NCBI GenBank assembly: GCA_943787265.1
Contig: CALSLT010000017.1
Span: forward strand, 434,001-498,000
Origin: an uncultured Planctomycetaceae bacterium
GTDB taxonomy: Bacteria > Planctomycetota > Planctomycetia > Planctomycetales > Planctomycetaceae
Direction of reading: 5' to 3'
Length of the DNA stretch: 64,000 nt
How positions within the stretch are numbered: the stretch's first letter is position 1; the number at the start of each line of letters is the position of its first letter. The notes under the pieces are model-generated. The model saw nothing but the letters and a program-made list of their open reading frames with translations, was not told the DNA's origin and searched no databases. The position numbers and the translations under genes were made by a program. Below, piece after piece: positions 45,562 through 53,568 of this stretch.

Positions 45562-46935
45562 ATGAGGCACATACATCGCCGAGCTGTTCTCCAGGCGGGC
45601 GTCTCAACATTGGCTGGCCTGTCAGGTGCAGCGACTGTTGAGGCTGCACAGTCCGGAAGTGTCAACGCGAAGCCGGCCAAAGCCTGCATCTTCCTCTTTA
45701 TGTGGGGAGGACCGTCGCAGCTCGACACGCTGGATATGAAGCCCGATGCTCCGGCCGAAGTCCGAGGCGATTTCAAACCGGCATCGACGACCGTTCCCGG
45801 TTTGCAGATCTGCGAACACTTTCAGCAACTCAGCCAGCGGATGGACAAGGTTGCGGTCATTCGATCGTTGACTCACAACGATCCGGCACACCTTTCGAGC
45901 GCTCATGCAACATTGACCGGCCACCTCGCACGAGTCAGGCCGTCAGACGCAGAACCGCCCAACGAGACTGATGCGCCGCACCTGGGCTCAGTTCTTGCTC
46001 ATCTTAGAGATCGAAATCGATTCAATGGGTTCGCTGGAGTAGAATCGAGCTTACCCGGTTTTGTGACAATGCCGTGGAAGGCGTATCACCCGGCAGCTCC
46101 CGGTGGGCAGGCTCCAGGGCAGCACGGCGGATGGCTGGGGCGAACGTTCGATCCGTTTTTACTGACGGGAGATCCGAACGCGAACAACTGGTCAATTCCA
46201 GCCTTGCAGCTTCTGGACGGAACGTCGGCTGGGCGTCTGGCGTCTCGACAGCAATTGCTCAGCACTATCGAGCGGCAACAACGAAGTCTCGCAGAATCTG
46301 GCGCGGGCCGAACGATGACGTCTCACCAGGCGAAAGCCGTTGATTTCTTGACGTCACAAAGAGTTCGCCAGGCATTCGACCTCAAGCATGAGTCGGCTGA
46401 AACGCGAGACCGATACGGACGCAACATCCACGGCCAAAGCGTTCTACTTGCCCGCCGGCTTGTTGAGCACGGTGTCCCGATGGTTTCGGTGAACTGGCAC
46501 AACGATGGCAAGAACTTCTGGGATACTCACGGCAACAACTTCAACCGGCTCAAAAACGATTTGCTGCCCCCGTCTGACCGAGCATTGTCAGCGTTGCTTG
46601 ACGATCTGGATGAACGCGGTCTGCTGGACGAAACGCTAATCGCCTGGGTGGGTGAATTTGGTCGGCGTCCAACGATCACCGCTGCAAATGCCGGGCGAGA
46701 ACATTGGCCCAACTGTTACAGCGGTATCCTTGCCGGTGGCGGAATTCGCGGCGGGAGTGTTTTTGGAGCAAGCGATGCTCAAGGTGCTTATCCAGCAGAA
46801 TTTCCAGTTTCACCGCAGGATTACGCGGCAACGATGTTGCACTCGTTGGGGATTCCCCAAAACGCAGCACTGCGAGATCGCCAACAAAGACCGCATCGCC
46901 TTTACGCAGGCATGCCAATCGATTCGTTATTCTGA
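45562..46935 (+). CDS. DUF1501 family exported protein
   Basis: A 457-residue member with a short twin-arginine type leader (HIHRRAVLQAGVSTLAGLSG). Family motifs are CIFLFMWGGPSQLDTLDMKP (about residues 37-56), VSVNWHNDGKNFWDTHGNN (about 310), WVGEFGRRPTITAANAGREHW (about 360-380) and YAATMLHSLGI near the end. ATG 45517 and TTG 45508 are alternative starts that would lengthen the leader. No PSCyt1 partner gene lies next to it. Function is unknown. Confidence 0.9.
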   Translation: MRHIHRRAVLQAGVSTLAGLSGAATVEAAQSGSVNAKPAKACIFLFMWGGPSQLDTLDMKPDAPAEVRGDFKPASTTVPGLQICEHFQQLSQRMDKVAVIRSLTHNDPAHLSSAHATLTGHLARVRPSDAEPPNETDAPHLGSVLAHLRDRNRFNGFAGVESSLPGFVTMPWKAYHPAAPGGQAPGQHGGWLGRTFDPFLLTGDPNANNWSIPALQLLDGTSAGRLASRQQLLSTIERQQRSLAESGAGRTMTSHQAKAVDFLTSQRVRQAFDLKHESAETRDRYGRNIHGQSVLLARRLVEHGVPMVSVNWHNDGKNFWDTHGNNFNRLKNDLLPPSDRALSALLDDLDERGLLDETLIAWVGEFGRRPTITAANAGREHWPNCYSGILAGGGIRGGSVFGASDAQGAYPAEFPVSPQDYAATMLHSLGIPQNAALRDRQQRPHRLYAGMPIDSLF

Positions 46936-47021
46936 ATTCTAATTGACCTACTCTTTCTGATCAGCCTGTCGCAAGAACCTTCCCGGCAAAAGCCGTGGTA
47001 ACATTGCAGGATGCTCAAAGC

Positions 47022-47057
47022 AAAAACGCCACAACATTGCCTGTTGCGGCGTTTTTT
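47022..47057. terminator. Bidirectional terminator between the DUF1501 and lipoprotein genes
   Basis: AACGCCACAAC and GTTGCGGCGTT form an 11-base stem with one mismatch, followed by six T on the plus strand and preceded by five A, which read as T on the minus strand. It lies between convergent genes. Confidence 0.85.
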
Positions 47058-47105
47058 ATCGTCAATGACGAATCGTATCAGGAAGTGGCGTTAGCCACTT
47101 CTCGA

Positions 47106-47426
47106 CTACTCGCCTTCGGCTGGTGCTTCTGTTTCAGCAGGAGCTTCGCCTTCACCTTCGGCTGGAGCGGCAGGTTCGCCTTCGCCTTCAGCCGGTGCTT
47201 CAGTTTCGGCAGGAGCGTCGCCCTCACCTTCGGCTGGTGCTTCTTCTCCACCTTCTGGGACTTCAGCGCCGCCACCAGTGGTTGATCCGGCTTCCGCTCC
47301 AAGATCGGCGTCTGGTGTCGATGCTCCGCCGCCTGCCTCAGGCTTAGCACAGCCAGAGCTGGCAGCCATCAGACCGAGGACAGCGACAAGTGCAAACAAA
47401 CGTGCAGTTTCAAAGATAACCCGCAT
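47106..47426 (-). CDS. Small lipoprotein with Pro/Ala/Glu-rich repeat tail
   Basis: A 106-residue product with a strong AAGGAG ribosome site before the ATG. The signal sequence ends in the lipobox AASSGC with Cys26 as the lipid-modified residue. The rest is low complexity: a Gly/Ala/Ser stretch and then imperfect repeats of APAEGEGEAPAETE. It would be an extended surface or periplasmic anchor or spacer. Repeat-rich lipoproteins of this type are hard to assign to a family. Confidence 0.8.
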   Translation of the reverse strand: MRVIFETARLFALVAVLGLMAASSGCAKPEAGGGASTPDADLGAEAGSTTGGGAEVPEGGEEAPAEGEGDAPAETEAPAEGEGEPAAPAEGEGEAPAETEAPAEGE

Positions 47427-48153
47427 GGGGAACTCCTTTAGAGAAATGTCTTGTACCAAATTCGATACGGACTCCGCGGACTGTTCCGCGACGAGGGACG
47501 GCGACATTAAAGAAAGCCCTGTCCTCAGATTCAACCGTGCCAGCGATTCGGTAACGAATTCCTCAATCCATGATTCAATCTGGGCAACTTTCGGTAGAAG
47601 TTCCGATTATGTCGATTCTCGTAGTCATAGAGAGCGGGAGTACGTTCAGGCTGATAGTCGCTCACAACAAACCGTAAATGCAATGCGCAAGTTACTGTTA
47701 ACAGTTGGGCAGATTGCGGCAATCTGCAGCGTAAAGAATTCATTGCGGACTTCCACCGCTTCTCTCGCACACGATTTGTCTGTGGTGCAGCGGATTGAAA
47801 CATGGCTGTATCGGATTACGCAGCGTATCTCGCATCAACGTTGCATCCTGCACAACCAGACCGCCGTCTGTTCTTCCCTGCGGCCATGTGAAATCGGAAG
47901 AAACTGACTTTGTCAGAGACCTGGCATTCCATTCGCTTTTGTCGTGACACATCCACTTCAACATGACAATCGGAACGACGTGACATGACGGGTAGCCGCC
48001 GCTCGCGATTCCGATAATCGGGTGACGGCAGAACGCCAGCGTTTAAGTCACCCGAAGTGGACCAGGTCCGGGTAGCAACGAAATTAAGACCGCGAGCTAC
48101 CCGGTGGGCAAGGCAATTTGGATCGCTGAAGAGTGAAGGTAGGAGTCGGTGCT
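47427..48153. other. Intergenic region, about 727 bases
   Basis: This is the divergent gap between the lipoprotein and the hypothetical gene at 48154. An inverted-repeat element lies at 47987-48106. Other open frames (for example 47531-47803) look like random frames. No RNA gene was recognised. Confidence 0.5.
47987..48106. repeat. Compound inverted-repeat element (GGGTAGC type)
   Basis: GGGTAGCC at 47991 and GCGAGCTACCC near 48091-48101 pair, and CGGGTGAC/GTCACCCG pair inside the element near 48019 and 48050. A second GGGTAGC lies near 48069. The nested arrangement resembles the other intergenic elements here, but with weaker arms. Confidence 0.5.
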
Positions 48154-48567
48154 ATGACTAATTCTCCCAGTTGGGTGCGAGAGCTTGTGGACGCCGTTGC
48201 TGAGGCAACCACATCAATAAATGCAGATGGAGAGCTTGGCTGCCACGTTTATAAGAACGAAAGTATCAAGCCAATCGAATGGGAAATCACGATCTTCGGA
48301 GAACCGGCTCAGTTGGGCGGAAGGCTTGCTGCTTTCGCAACCGATCCTGTGTTCTCGATCGATGTTTTCTCCATCGCGACACTGTTTGACACACTCATTT
48401 CCTGTCGCTGGCAGACCAGCCAGATCGACAGTGATGACGACCTCGGTACTCATTTAAGTGTCGAAGGAATTCAAAACGGCGAAGCAGTCTGGCTGAGGAT
48501 TGTCAGCCAGAAGCCAGAGGCGATCACGAATGACCCTTCGATGTCATCGCGGGTTCGCCAGCGATAA
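48154..48567 (+). CDS. Hypothetical protein, 137 residues
   Basis: The start MTNSPSWVREL at 48154 follows a GGAG about 10 bases upstream; a GTG at 48133 is an alternative. The sequence looks globular, with IEWEITIFGEPAQLGG and FDTLISCRWQTSQIDSDDDLG. No family was recognised. It is followed by a strong bidirectional terminator. Confidence 0.7.
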   Translation: MTNSPSWVRELVDAVAEATTSINADGELGCHVYKNESIKPIEWEITIFGEPAQLGGRLAAFATDPVFSIDVFSIATLFDTLISCRWQTSQIDSDDDLGTHLSVEGIQNGEAVWLRIVSQKPEAITNDPSMSSRVRQR

Positions 48568-48715
48568 TTGATGACGCGACGATTGAGTTGAACGATGACC
48601 GATAGTGCTTTGTTGCACTGTCCGCTTGAGAAGACGATGTGAGAGATCGACGCAGGATTGCCTGACGAATCGCAACACTCGTTGGGCCAGAGGATTGATG
48701 AGACGTTTCCGCAAC

Positions 48716-48756
48716 GAAAGCGGCCCGGAGTCGACGCTCGACTCCGGGCCGCTTTC
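48716..48756. terminator. Perfect 19-base hairpin, bidirectional terminator candidate
   Basis: Arms at 48716-48734 and 48738-48756 (GAAAGCGGCCCGGAGTCGA type) are perfectly complementary with a CGC loop. It lies between the convergent genes at 48154 and 48805. The T-run is weak, so it may also act as an mRNA end stabiliser. Confidence 0.8.
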
Positions 48757-48804
48757 AGTTGTTGACAGGCACGCTGATTGACATTGTGCAATTCTGCACG
48801 CTGT

Positions 48805-50244
48805 TTAAAGCAGTCCTTCGATGCACGATCCGTGATCGAGGATTGGCACAGGACGATTCTGAATGTCGCGAACACGGGATTCGGGATCGATGCCCATTCC
48901 CGCGTAGATCGAAGCAGCGATATCAGCCGGTCCCCAACTTCGTGTCGTTGGATACGCCGCTTGAGCGTCGCTGGCCCCGATGATTTGCCCCACTTGCGTG
49001 CCCGCTCCGGTAAAGAAGACGGACCCGCAAGCTCCCCAGTGGTCGCGTCCACCTCGAGCGTTGATCTTCGGCGTTCGACCGAATTCGGTGAGGAAGACGA
49101 CCAGTGTCGAATCCAGCAGCCCTCGGTCTTTCAGGTCAGAGATCAGTCCTGCGAAAGCTCGATCCATCCCCGCGACGTGGTATCCGCGTTTGCACGTTTC
49201 GCTGATATGCGGAAAGTTCTGCGACGGGGCGTTGTGATTGTCCCAAAGATTTCCGTAGTCCGGATCGTAGCCATAGTCGACCATCACGAATCTCGCACCG
49301 GCTTCGACCAGCCGCCTGGCCATCAGGCATCGTCCGCCGATTTTCGTACGCCCATACGTATCGCGAGTCTTGCCTGCTTCGGCGTTGATATCAAACGCGT
49401 TTCGGATTCCACTGCTTGTTAGTAGCCGCAGGGCATTCGAATAATGCCCATCCATCGTCTCGAACGTTCTTGCTGCTTCTGCTTTGTGTGCGGCTGTTTC
49501 GAGTTGCTCGCGAAGTCCGGCTCGACGATCCACACGAGTGACCGACACTCCGTCCGGCATCGCCAGCACTTGTGGTTGCAAATCTTCGTCTGACATTGGC
49601 GACGGATTGGCTTCTTTTTCGCCGACTGTGAAATCTGGTTGCTCCGGCTGTCCACCGAGCGAGAACGGCGCATACTGAGCACCCAGCCAGCCACCGACGA
49701 ACAGATTGTGAGGTGGTGGTCCTGGACGAGTGATGCCAGGAACGGCGATGTAACCAGGCAGGCCGTTGCGTGTTCCGTAGAGATGCGAAACGAACGAGCC
49801 AATGTTCGGCTCGGTGAAGAGCTGAGCCCGAGTCACTTTCCGGCCGGATAGCGTGTAGACCTGACTTAGTAAGTGATCATTGCTGTCGTGCGAGAAACTT
49901 CGAACGACTGCGAGGTCGTCGGCAATCTTCGCGAGGTTCGGGCAGGTCTCACAAAACTGCACACCCGGTAGTGCCGTGTCGATTGCTCCGAGTGTCCCAC
50001 GGATTTCCTCGGGAGCTTCGGGCTTTGGATCGAGCGAGTCGATATGAGTGACGCCGCCGCCCATCCAGAGAAAGATGACGGATTGGGCTTTGCCTGGATG
50101 ATCTCGTTCTTTGTTCGTCTGCGCGGCTGCCGATTCTCGAATCCCAATGGCTGGAAGCAGACCGCCCGAAACAGTAATCGAGCCAACGCGTAACGCGTCC
50201 CGTCGGGACACTTTGCCGATAACAGGTTGCTTAAATGGCTTCAT
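48805..50244 (-). CDS. DUF1501 family exported protein
   Basis: A 479-residue member with a twin-arginine leader (KVSRRDALRVGSITVSGG). Family motifs are SVIFLWMGGGVTHIDSLDPKPEAPEEIRG (short core FLWMGGGVTHIDSLDP), VDYGYDPDYGNLWDNHNAPS (about 310-330), FLTEFGRTPKINARGGRDHWG and IAASIYAGMGIDPES near the end. It is a third DUF1501 paralogue in the window and has no adjacent PSCyt1 gene. Function is unknown. Confidence 0.9.
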   Translation of the reverse strand: MKPFKQPVIGKVSRRDALRVGSITVSGGLLPAIGIRESAAAQTNKERDHPGKAQSVIFLWMGGGVTHIDSLDPKPEAPEEIRGTLGAIDTALPGVQFCETCPNLAKIADDLAVVRSFSHDSNDHLLSQVYTLSGRKVTRAQLFTEPNIGSFVSHLYGTRNGLPGYIAVPGITRPGPPPHNLFVGGWLGAQYAPFSLGGQPEQPDFTVGEKEANPSPMSDEDLQPQVLAMPDGVSVTRVDRRAGLREQLETAAHKAEAARTFETMDGHYSNALRLLTSSGIRNAFDINAEAGKTRDTYGRTKIGGRCLMARRLVEAGARFVMVDYGYDPDYGNLWDNHNAPSQNFPHISETCKRGYHVAGMDRAFAGLISDLKDRGLLDSTLVVFLTEFGRTPKINARGGRDHWGACGSVFFTGAGTQVGQIIGASDAQAAYPTTRSWGPADIAASIYAGMGIDPESRVRDIQNRPVPILDHGSCIEGLL

Positions 50245-50857
50245 TGCAGACTCGGTCCTGCGGAATTGCTGATCAAGTTTAAAGTTGCGAGCCGCACTTC
50301 GCTAAATGACGAGCAGCGTTCCGATCATTATCGGCTCGGAACTTTGCAGGCAGCAAGTCCCGATACGTGATCATCGTCAGGGCAGAATTGCGTTGGCGAG
50401 ATGGTGAATGTTGCCTTCCGGCATCACGTCACGGCAACAACGCAACGGCAACAACGCAACGGCAATTGTTGCCTTCAGGCAACGTGGAGTCTCCGAGCGC
50501 AAACCTGTCGAGGTTTTTGTTGGATTGCGTTAGTCGTTCTACAGACAGGAGTTAGGTGCGGCAGTTTTGCCGACTGTTCAATCTTCAAGGCGTCTGGCAT
50601 TCACCTTGCTTTACACCATGCCAGAACGAGTCACCGCGAAACTCTTCAAAACGTCGTCACGACGTTGAGCTTCACGGGCCTGTTCTTCGCCGATCCAAAC
50701 CTGCAAGGCTGACGGCAGCCTGCAAAACACATTCGGCGACTTGTGTTTTCAGCGATGGCAAGCCGGTGTGTCGAGAGCTCCGGAATCCTGCTCCGCTGAA
50801 AACGGTCACCGTGAGAACCGAGAGAAAGCCAAACTGAGAGAAAAGGGAGAACACACT
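50245..50857. other. Intergenic region, about 613 bases
   Basis: This is the divergent gap between a DUF1501 gene and the pilin-like gene. It contains a small direct repeat at 50431-50465 and short hairpins such as TTGCCTTCAGGCAA. No gene was recognised. A long leader for the pilin-like gene is possible. Confidence 0.5.
50431..50465. repeat. Short tandem repeat, 14-base unit
   Basis: The unit ACGGCAACAACGCA occurs at 50431-50444 and 50445-50458, then half a unit. Copies are identical. With only two and a half units it is not a CRISPR or satellite array. Confidence 0.75.
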
Positions 50858-51193
50858 ATGAAGACTCTTATGAACCAACTGCTGAGTGACGAAGCCGGTT
50901 TCGTGATTTCTGCCGAGCTGATCCTTGTCGCGACGATCGCTGTCCTGTCGCTGGTCGTCGGTCTCGCCGAAGTTTCGCACGGCATCAACCAGGAACTCGA
51001 AGACGTCGGATCAGCATTCGGAGCCATGCAGCAAAGCTACGTTTACCGAGGCCTTCAGACGGCCGACAAAGGTTCGATCGTCGGTAGCTATTTCAACGAT
51101 GACCGCGATCATTGCGACAGTCAGTACGACATCATTGGTACACCGCCGGTTGGCGAAGACGACTACGTCGACCATGATGACTACGACTACTAA
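50858..51193 (+). CDS. Flp/pilin-like small membrane protein with acidic tail
   Basis: A 111-residue protein. GGGAGA lies before the ATG. The N-terminus MKTLMNQLLSDEAG precedes a hydrophobic helix (FVISAELILVATIAVLSLVVGLAEV) with a glutamate at residue 20, the pattern of Flp-type pilins and pseudopilins. The mature part is helical and ends in a tail of Asp and Tyr (DDYVDHDDYDY). The glutamate is six residues from Gly14, one off from the usual Flp site. No pilus assembly gene is adjacent. Length fits Flp-like proteins with an extra tail. Confidence 0.72.
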   Translation: MKTLMNQLLSDEAGFVISAELILVATIAVLSLVVGLAEVSHGINQELEDVGSAFGAMQQSYVYRGLQTADKGSIVGSYFNDDRDHCDSQYDIIGTPPVGEDDYVDHDDYDY

Positions 51194-51237
51194 GCCACGT
51201 CTGAAAGCTGCCGCTTTCGATGATGAAAAATCAAACG

Positions 51238-51268
51238 GCCCGGCTGCAATTTTGCAGTCGGGCTTTTC
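51238..51268 (+). terminator. Rho-independent terminator of the pilin-like gene
   Basis: GCCCGGCTGCAA, TT, TTGCAGTCGGGC form a 12-base stem with one G-T pair, followed by TTTTC. It lies 45 bases after the stop. Confidence 0.85.
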
Positions 51269-51303
51269 TGTGCGCGATGCTCAGGCTGATCGGTCGGACG
51301 TTT

Positions 51304-52617
51304 CTATCGTGTGAGCAGAATCCGCTCACAGAATGCCGACACACGAAGCAGCTCTGCGTCGCCATTGAGTCGTCCGGCCAACTGAATCGACAGAGGCAGG
51401 CCGCTGTCAGAAACTCCGATGGGCAGAGAAACCGTCGGCATCCCGGTGTAACTCCACGGAGCGTTCATCGCTGGATTACCAGTTGAGGATGCGTCCGGTG
51501 CCGGGCCGATCGTTGCCGGAGTCAGCAACACGTCAAGCCCTTCGGTAAGCAAGGCATTCATTCGCTGGGACATGACACCCTGATGCTCGCGAGCTTTGAT
51601 GTAATCGGTCGCGGATGTCGCGAGCCCTTCCTCGATCAATGACGCGACGCACGGACCATAGTCGTCGCGATGTTTGGCGAACCTGTCCCGGTGCCACGCT
51701 GCCGCGCCGGCCGCCATGATCAGTTTGTGGTGAGCCAACAACTCGTCAAATCCCTCTGGAACATCGACGTCGTAGACCAGGCAACCAGCCGTCATCAGGT
51801 CGTCCAGTGCATGATCAATCGCAGACTTCAGGTTCGGGTCGACGAGGTCTTCGTTGAATCCTCGCAAGCGTCCGATTCGTGGCGAGTCTTGATCTGCGTC
51901 TGACGCATTAGATGAGCTGGTCGATCTACCCTCCAGGACCGACAGAACGATTGCGAGATCTTCCACACTTCTCGCAATCGGGCCTGGGTGATCGAGCGAC
52001 TCGGCGATCGGCACAACTCCGTCCACCGAAACCGTGCCGAAGGTCGGCTTGCAGCCAAATACGCCGCAAAACGCCGCCGGCCGAGTAATCGAGCCACCAG
52101 TTTGAGAGCCGATCGCCACCGGGCACATACCGGCCGCGACGGCGGCCGCGGAGCCGCTTGACGATCCTCCGGGCGTGTGTGATACGTTCCACGGATTGCG
52201 AGTCGGCGGCGGATCAAAACAGGCGAACTGTGTCGTCACGGTTTTGCCAAGGATCACCGCCCCGGCATCACGTAACAAACCAACGAGCTCCGCATCGCGA
52301 TCAACGGGCGAACCTTGAGCCATCAACGGCGAGCCGGCACCTGTCACCATCCCTTTGACATCGACGATGTCTTTGATGCCGATCGGAATTCCGTGCAGCG
52401 GGCCGCGAAGATTACCCGCTGCTCGCTCGCGATCCCGCTCGGCCGCAACAGCGAGTGCTCCATCCCGGTCAACACTAACCCATGCGTGAAGCTCCGACTC
52501 GCGATCGTCGATTCGCGACAGGCACGTTTCTACAATCTGCACGCTCGTCGTTAGTCCGGCCTGCATTGCCTCGGCCATGCCGGCGGCGGTTTCGCTTCGT
52601 TCTGGATACAGTTTCAC
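51304..52617 (-). CDS. Amidase (amidase signature family)
   Basis: A 437-residue hydrolase of amides. The signature core has the catalytic Lys in IPIGIKDIVDVKG (about residue 81), the Ser-cisSer pair in GGSSSGSAAAVAAG (about 150) and the nucleophile Ser in GSQTGGSITRPAAFCGVFG (about 172-178). It resembles GatA and general amidases, but there is no gatB or gatC beside it and the substrate loop differs, so a free amidase is more likely. It faces the pilin-like gene convergently and the DUF2461 gene divergently. Confidence 0.88.
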   Translation of the reverse strand: MKLYPERSETAAGMAEAMQAGLTTSVQIVETCLSRIDDRESELHAWVSVDRDGALAVAAERDRERAAGNLRGPLHGIPIGIKDIVDVKGMVTGAGSPLMAQGSPVDRDAELVGLLRDAGAVILGKTVTTQFACFDPPPTRNPWNVSHTPGGSSSGSAAAVAAGMCPVAIGSQTGGSITRPAAFCGVFGCKPTFGTVSVDGVVPIAESLDHPGPIARSVEDLAIVLSVLEGRSTSSSNASDADQDSPRIGRLRGFNEDLVDPNLKSAIDHALDDLMTAGCLVYDVDVPEGFDELLAHHKLIMAAGAAAWHRDRFAKHRDDYGPCVASLIEEGLATSATDYIKAREHQGVMSQRMNALLTEGLDVLLTPATIGPAPDASSTGNPAMNAPWSYTGMPTVSLPIGVSDSGLPLSIQLAGRLNGDAELLRVSAFCERILLTR

Positions 52618-52657
52618 GGTCAGGCTTTCGATTCATCGTTCAGCAGAGGAAGAACAA

Positions 52658-53350
52658 ATGGCGGCATCGTTCGGCGGGTTCCCGAAGGAGACATTGCAGT
52701 TTCTCAAAACGCTCAAGCGAAACAACGATCGCGAGTGGTTTCAGAAAAACAAGTCCCGCTACGAGTCCGCGTTTGTGGAGCCGTCGCTCGCTTTTATCGA
52801 GGCGATGGAGAAGCCCTTGCAGAAAAGTTCGCCGTGCTTCCAGACGATCGCGAAGAAGCAGGGCGGATCGCTGATGCGGATTTACAAGGATATTCGATTC
52901 GCGAAAGACAAGACTCCGTACAAGACGAATATCGGGATCCACTTTCGTCACGAAGCCGGCTGTTCGGTGCACGCTCCCGGATTCTACCTGCACATCGAAC
53001 CTGGAGATTGCTTCGTCGGAGCTGGCATCTGGCGCCCCGACAAGCAGCCGTTGTTGCAGATTCGGAGGGCGATTTCAGAAACGCCTGCTGACTGGAAGAA
53101 GGCTCACAACTCAAAGAGCTTTCGTTCCACCTTCGAACTGAGTGGCGAGTCACTCAAACGTCCACCTGCTGGCTTCGAGAAAGACGATCCGATGGTTGAA
53201 GACCTGAAACGGAAAGATTTCATCGGCGTTTGCAAACTGGAAGAGGGCGACATCACCGATCCGAAGTTTCTGCAGGAAGTGACGAAGAAATTCAAAGCGG
53301 CGACTCCCCTGATGAGGTTCCTCTGCCAGTCTCTTGAGCTTCCGTTCTGA
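52658..53350 (+). CDS. DUF2461 family protein (TIGR02453)
   Basis: A 230-residue protein. The start MAASFGGFP follows AGAGGAAG. Motifs of the family are LKTLKRNNDREWFQKNKSRYE (short core NNDREWFQKNK, about 18-28), GSLMRIYKDIRFAKDKTPYKTNIG (core RFAKDKTPYKTNIG) and SVHAPGFYLHIEPGDCFVGAGIW. Family function is unknown. It is divergent from the amidase gene with a short gap. Confidence 0.9.
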   Translation: MAASFGGFPKETLQFLKTLKRNNDREWFQKNKSRYESAFVEPSLAFIEAMEKPLQKSSPCFQTIAKKQGGSLMRIYKDIRFAKDKTPYKTNIGIHFRHEAGCSVHAPGFYLHIEPGDCFVGAGIWRPDKQPLLQIRRAISETPADWKKAHNSKSFRSTFELSGESLKRPPAGFEKDDPMVEDLKRKDFIGVCKLEEGDITDPKFLQEVTKKFKAATPLMRFLCQSLELPF

Positions 53351-53370
53351 TTCTGTCAGCAGCTTCCGAC

Positions 53371-53445
53371 GAACTACGAATCGACACGAAGAGGCACGAA
53401 TTTCTGTAGATTCATCGTGTCGTTATTCGTGTCTATTCGTGGTTC
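53371..53445. repeat. Inverted-repeat element (GAAC-ACGAAT-GACACGAA family)
   Basis: The left arm from 53371 (GAACTACGAATCGACACGAA) and the right arm ending at 53445 (TTCGTGTCTATTCGTGGTTC) pair with two mismatches, and a second CACGAAT/ATTCATCGTG pair lies inside. It shares the TTCGTGTCTA-TCGTGGTTC sequence with the element at 15187-15250. Confidence 0.85.
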
Positions 53446-53568
53446 AAAACCACCGACCGGTGCATCCACCGTGTTTGAGCGAGCGTCGGATTGCACCGGG
53501 TGGTATGCTCGACTCATCACTTTCCCACCCGCGATTTCACCCCGCTGACTCAACTTCCGGACCCACTC

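Noticed and set aside
47123..47347. Plus-strand frame opposite the lipoprotein
   Set aside because: It is the antisense of the repeat tail; the minus-strand frame has the lipobox and a strong ribosome site.
50431..50465. Possible CRISPR or satellite array
   Set aside because: Only two and a half 14-base units are present, without spacers of regular length and without cas genes.
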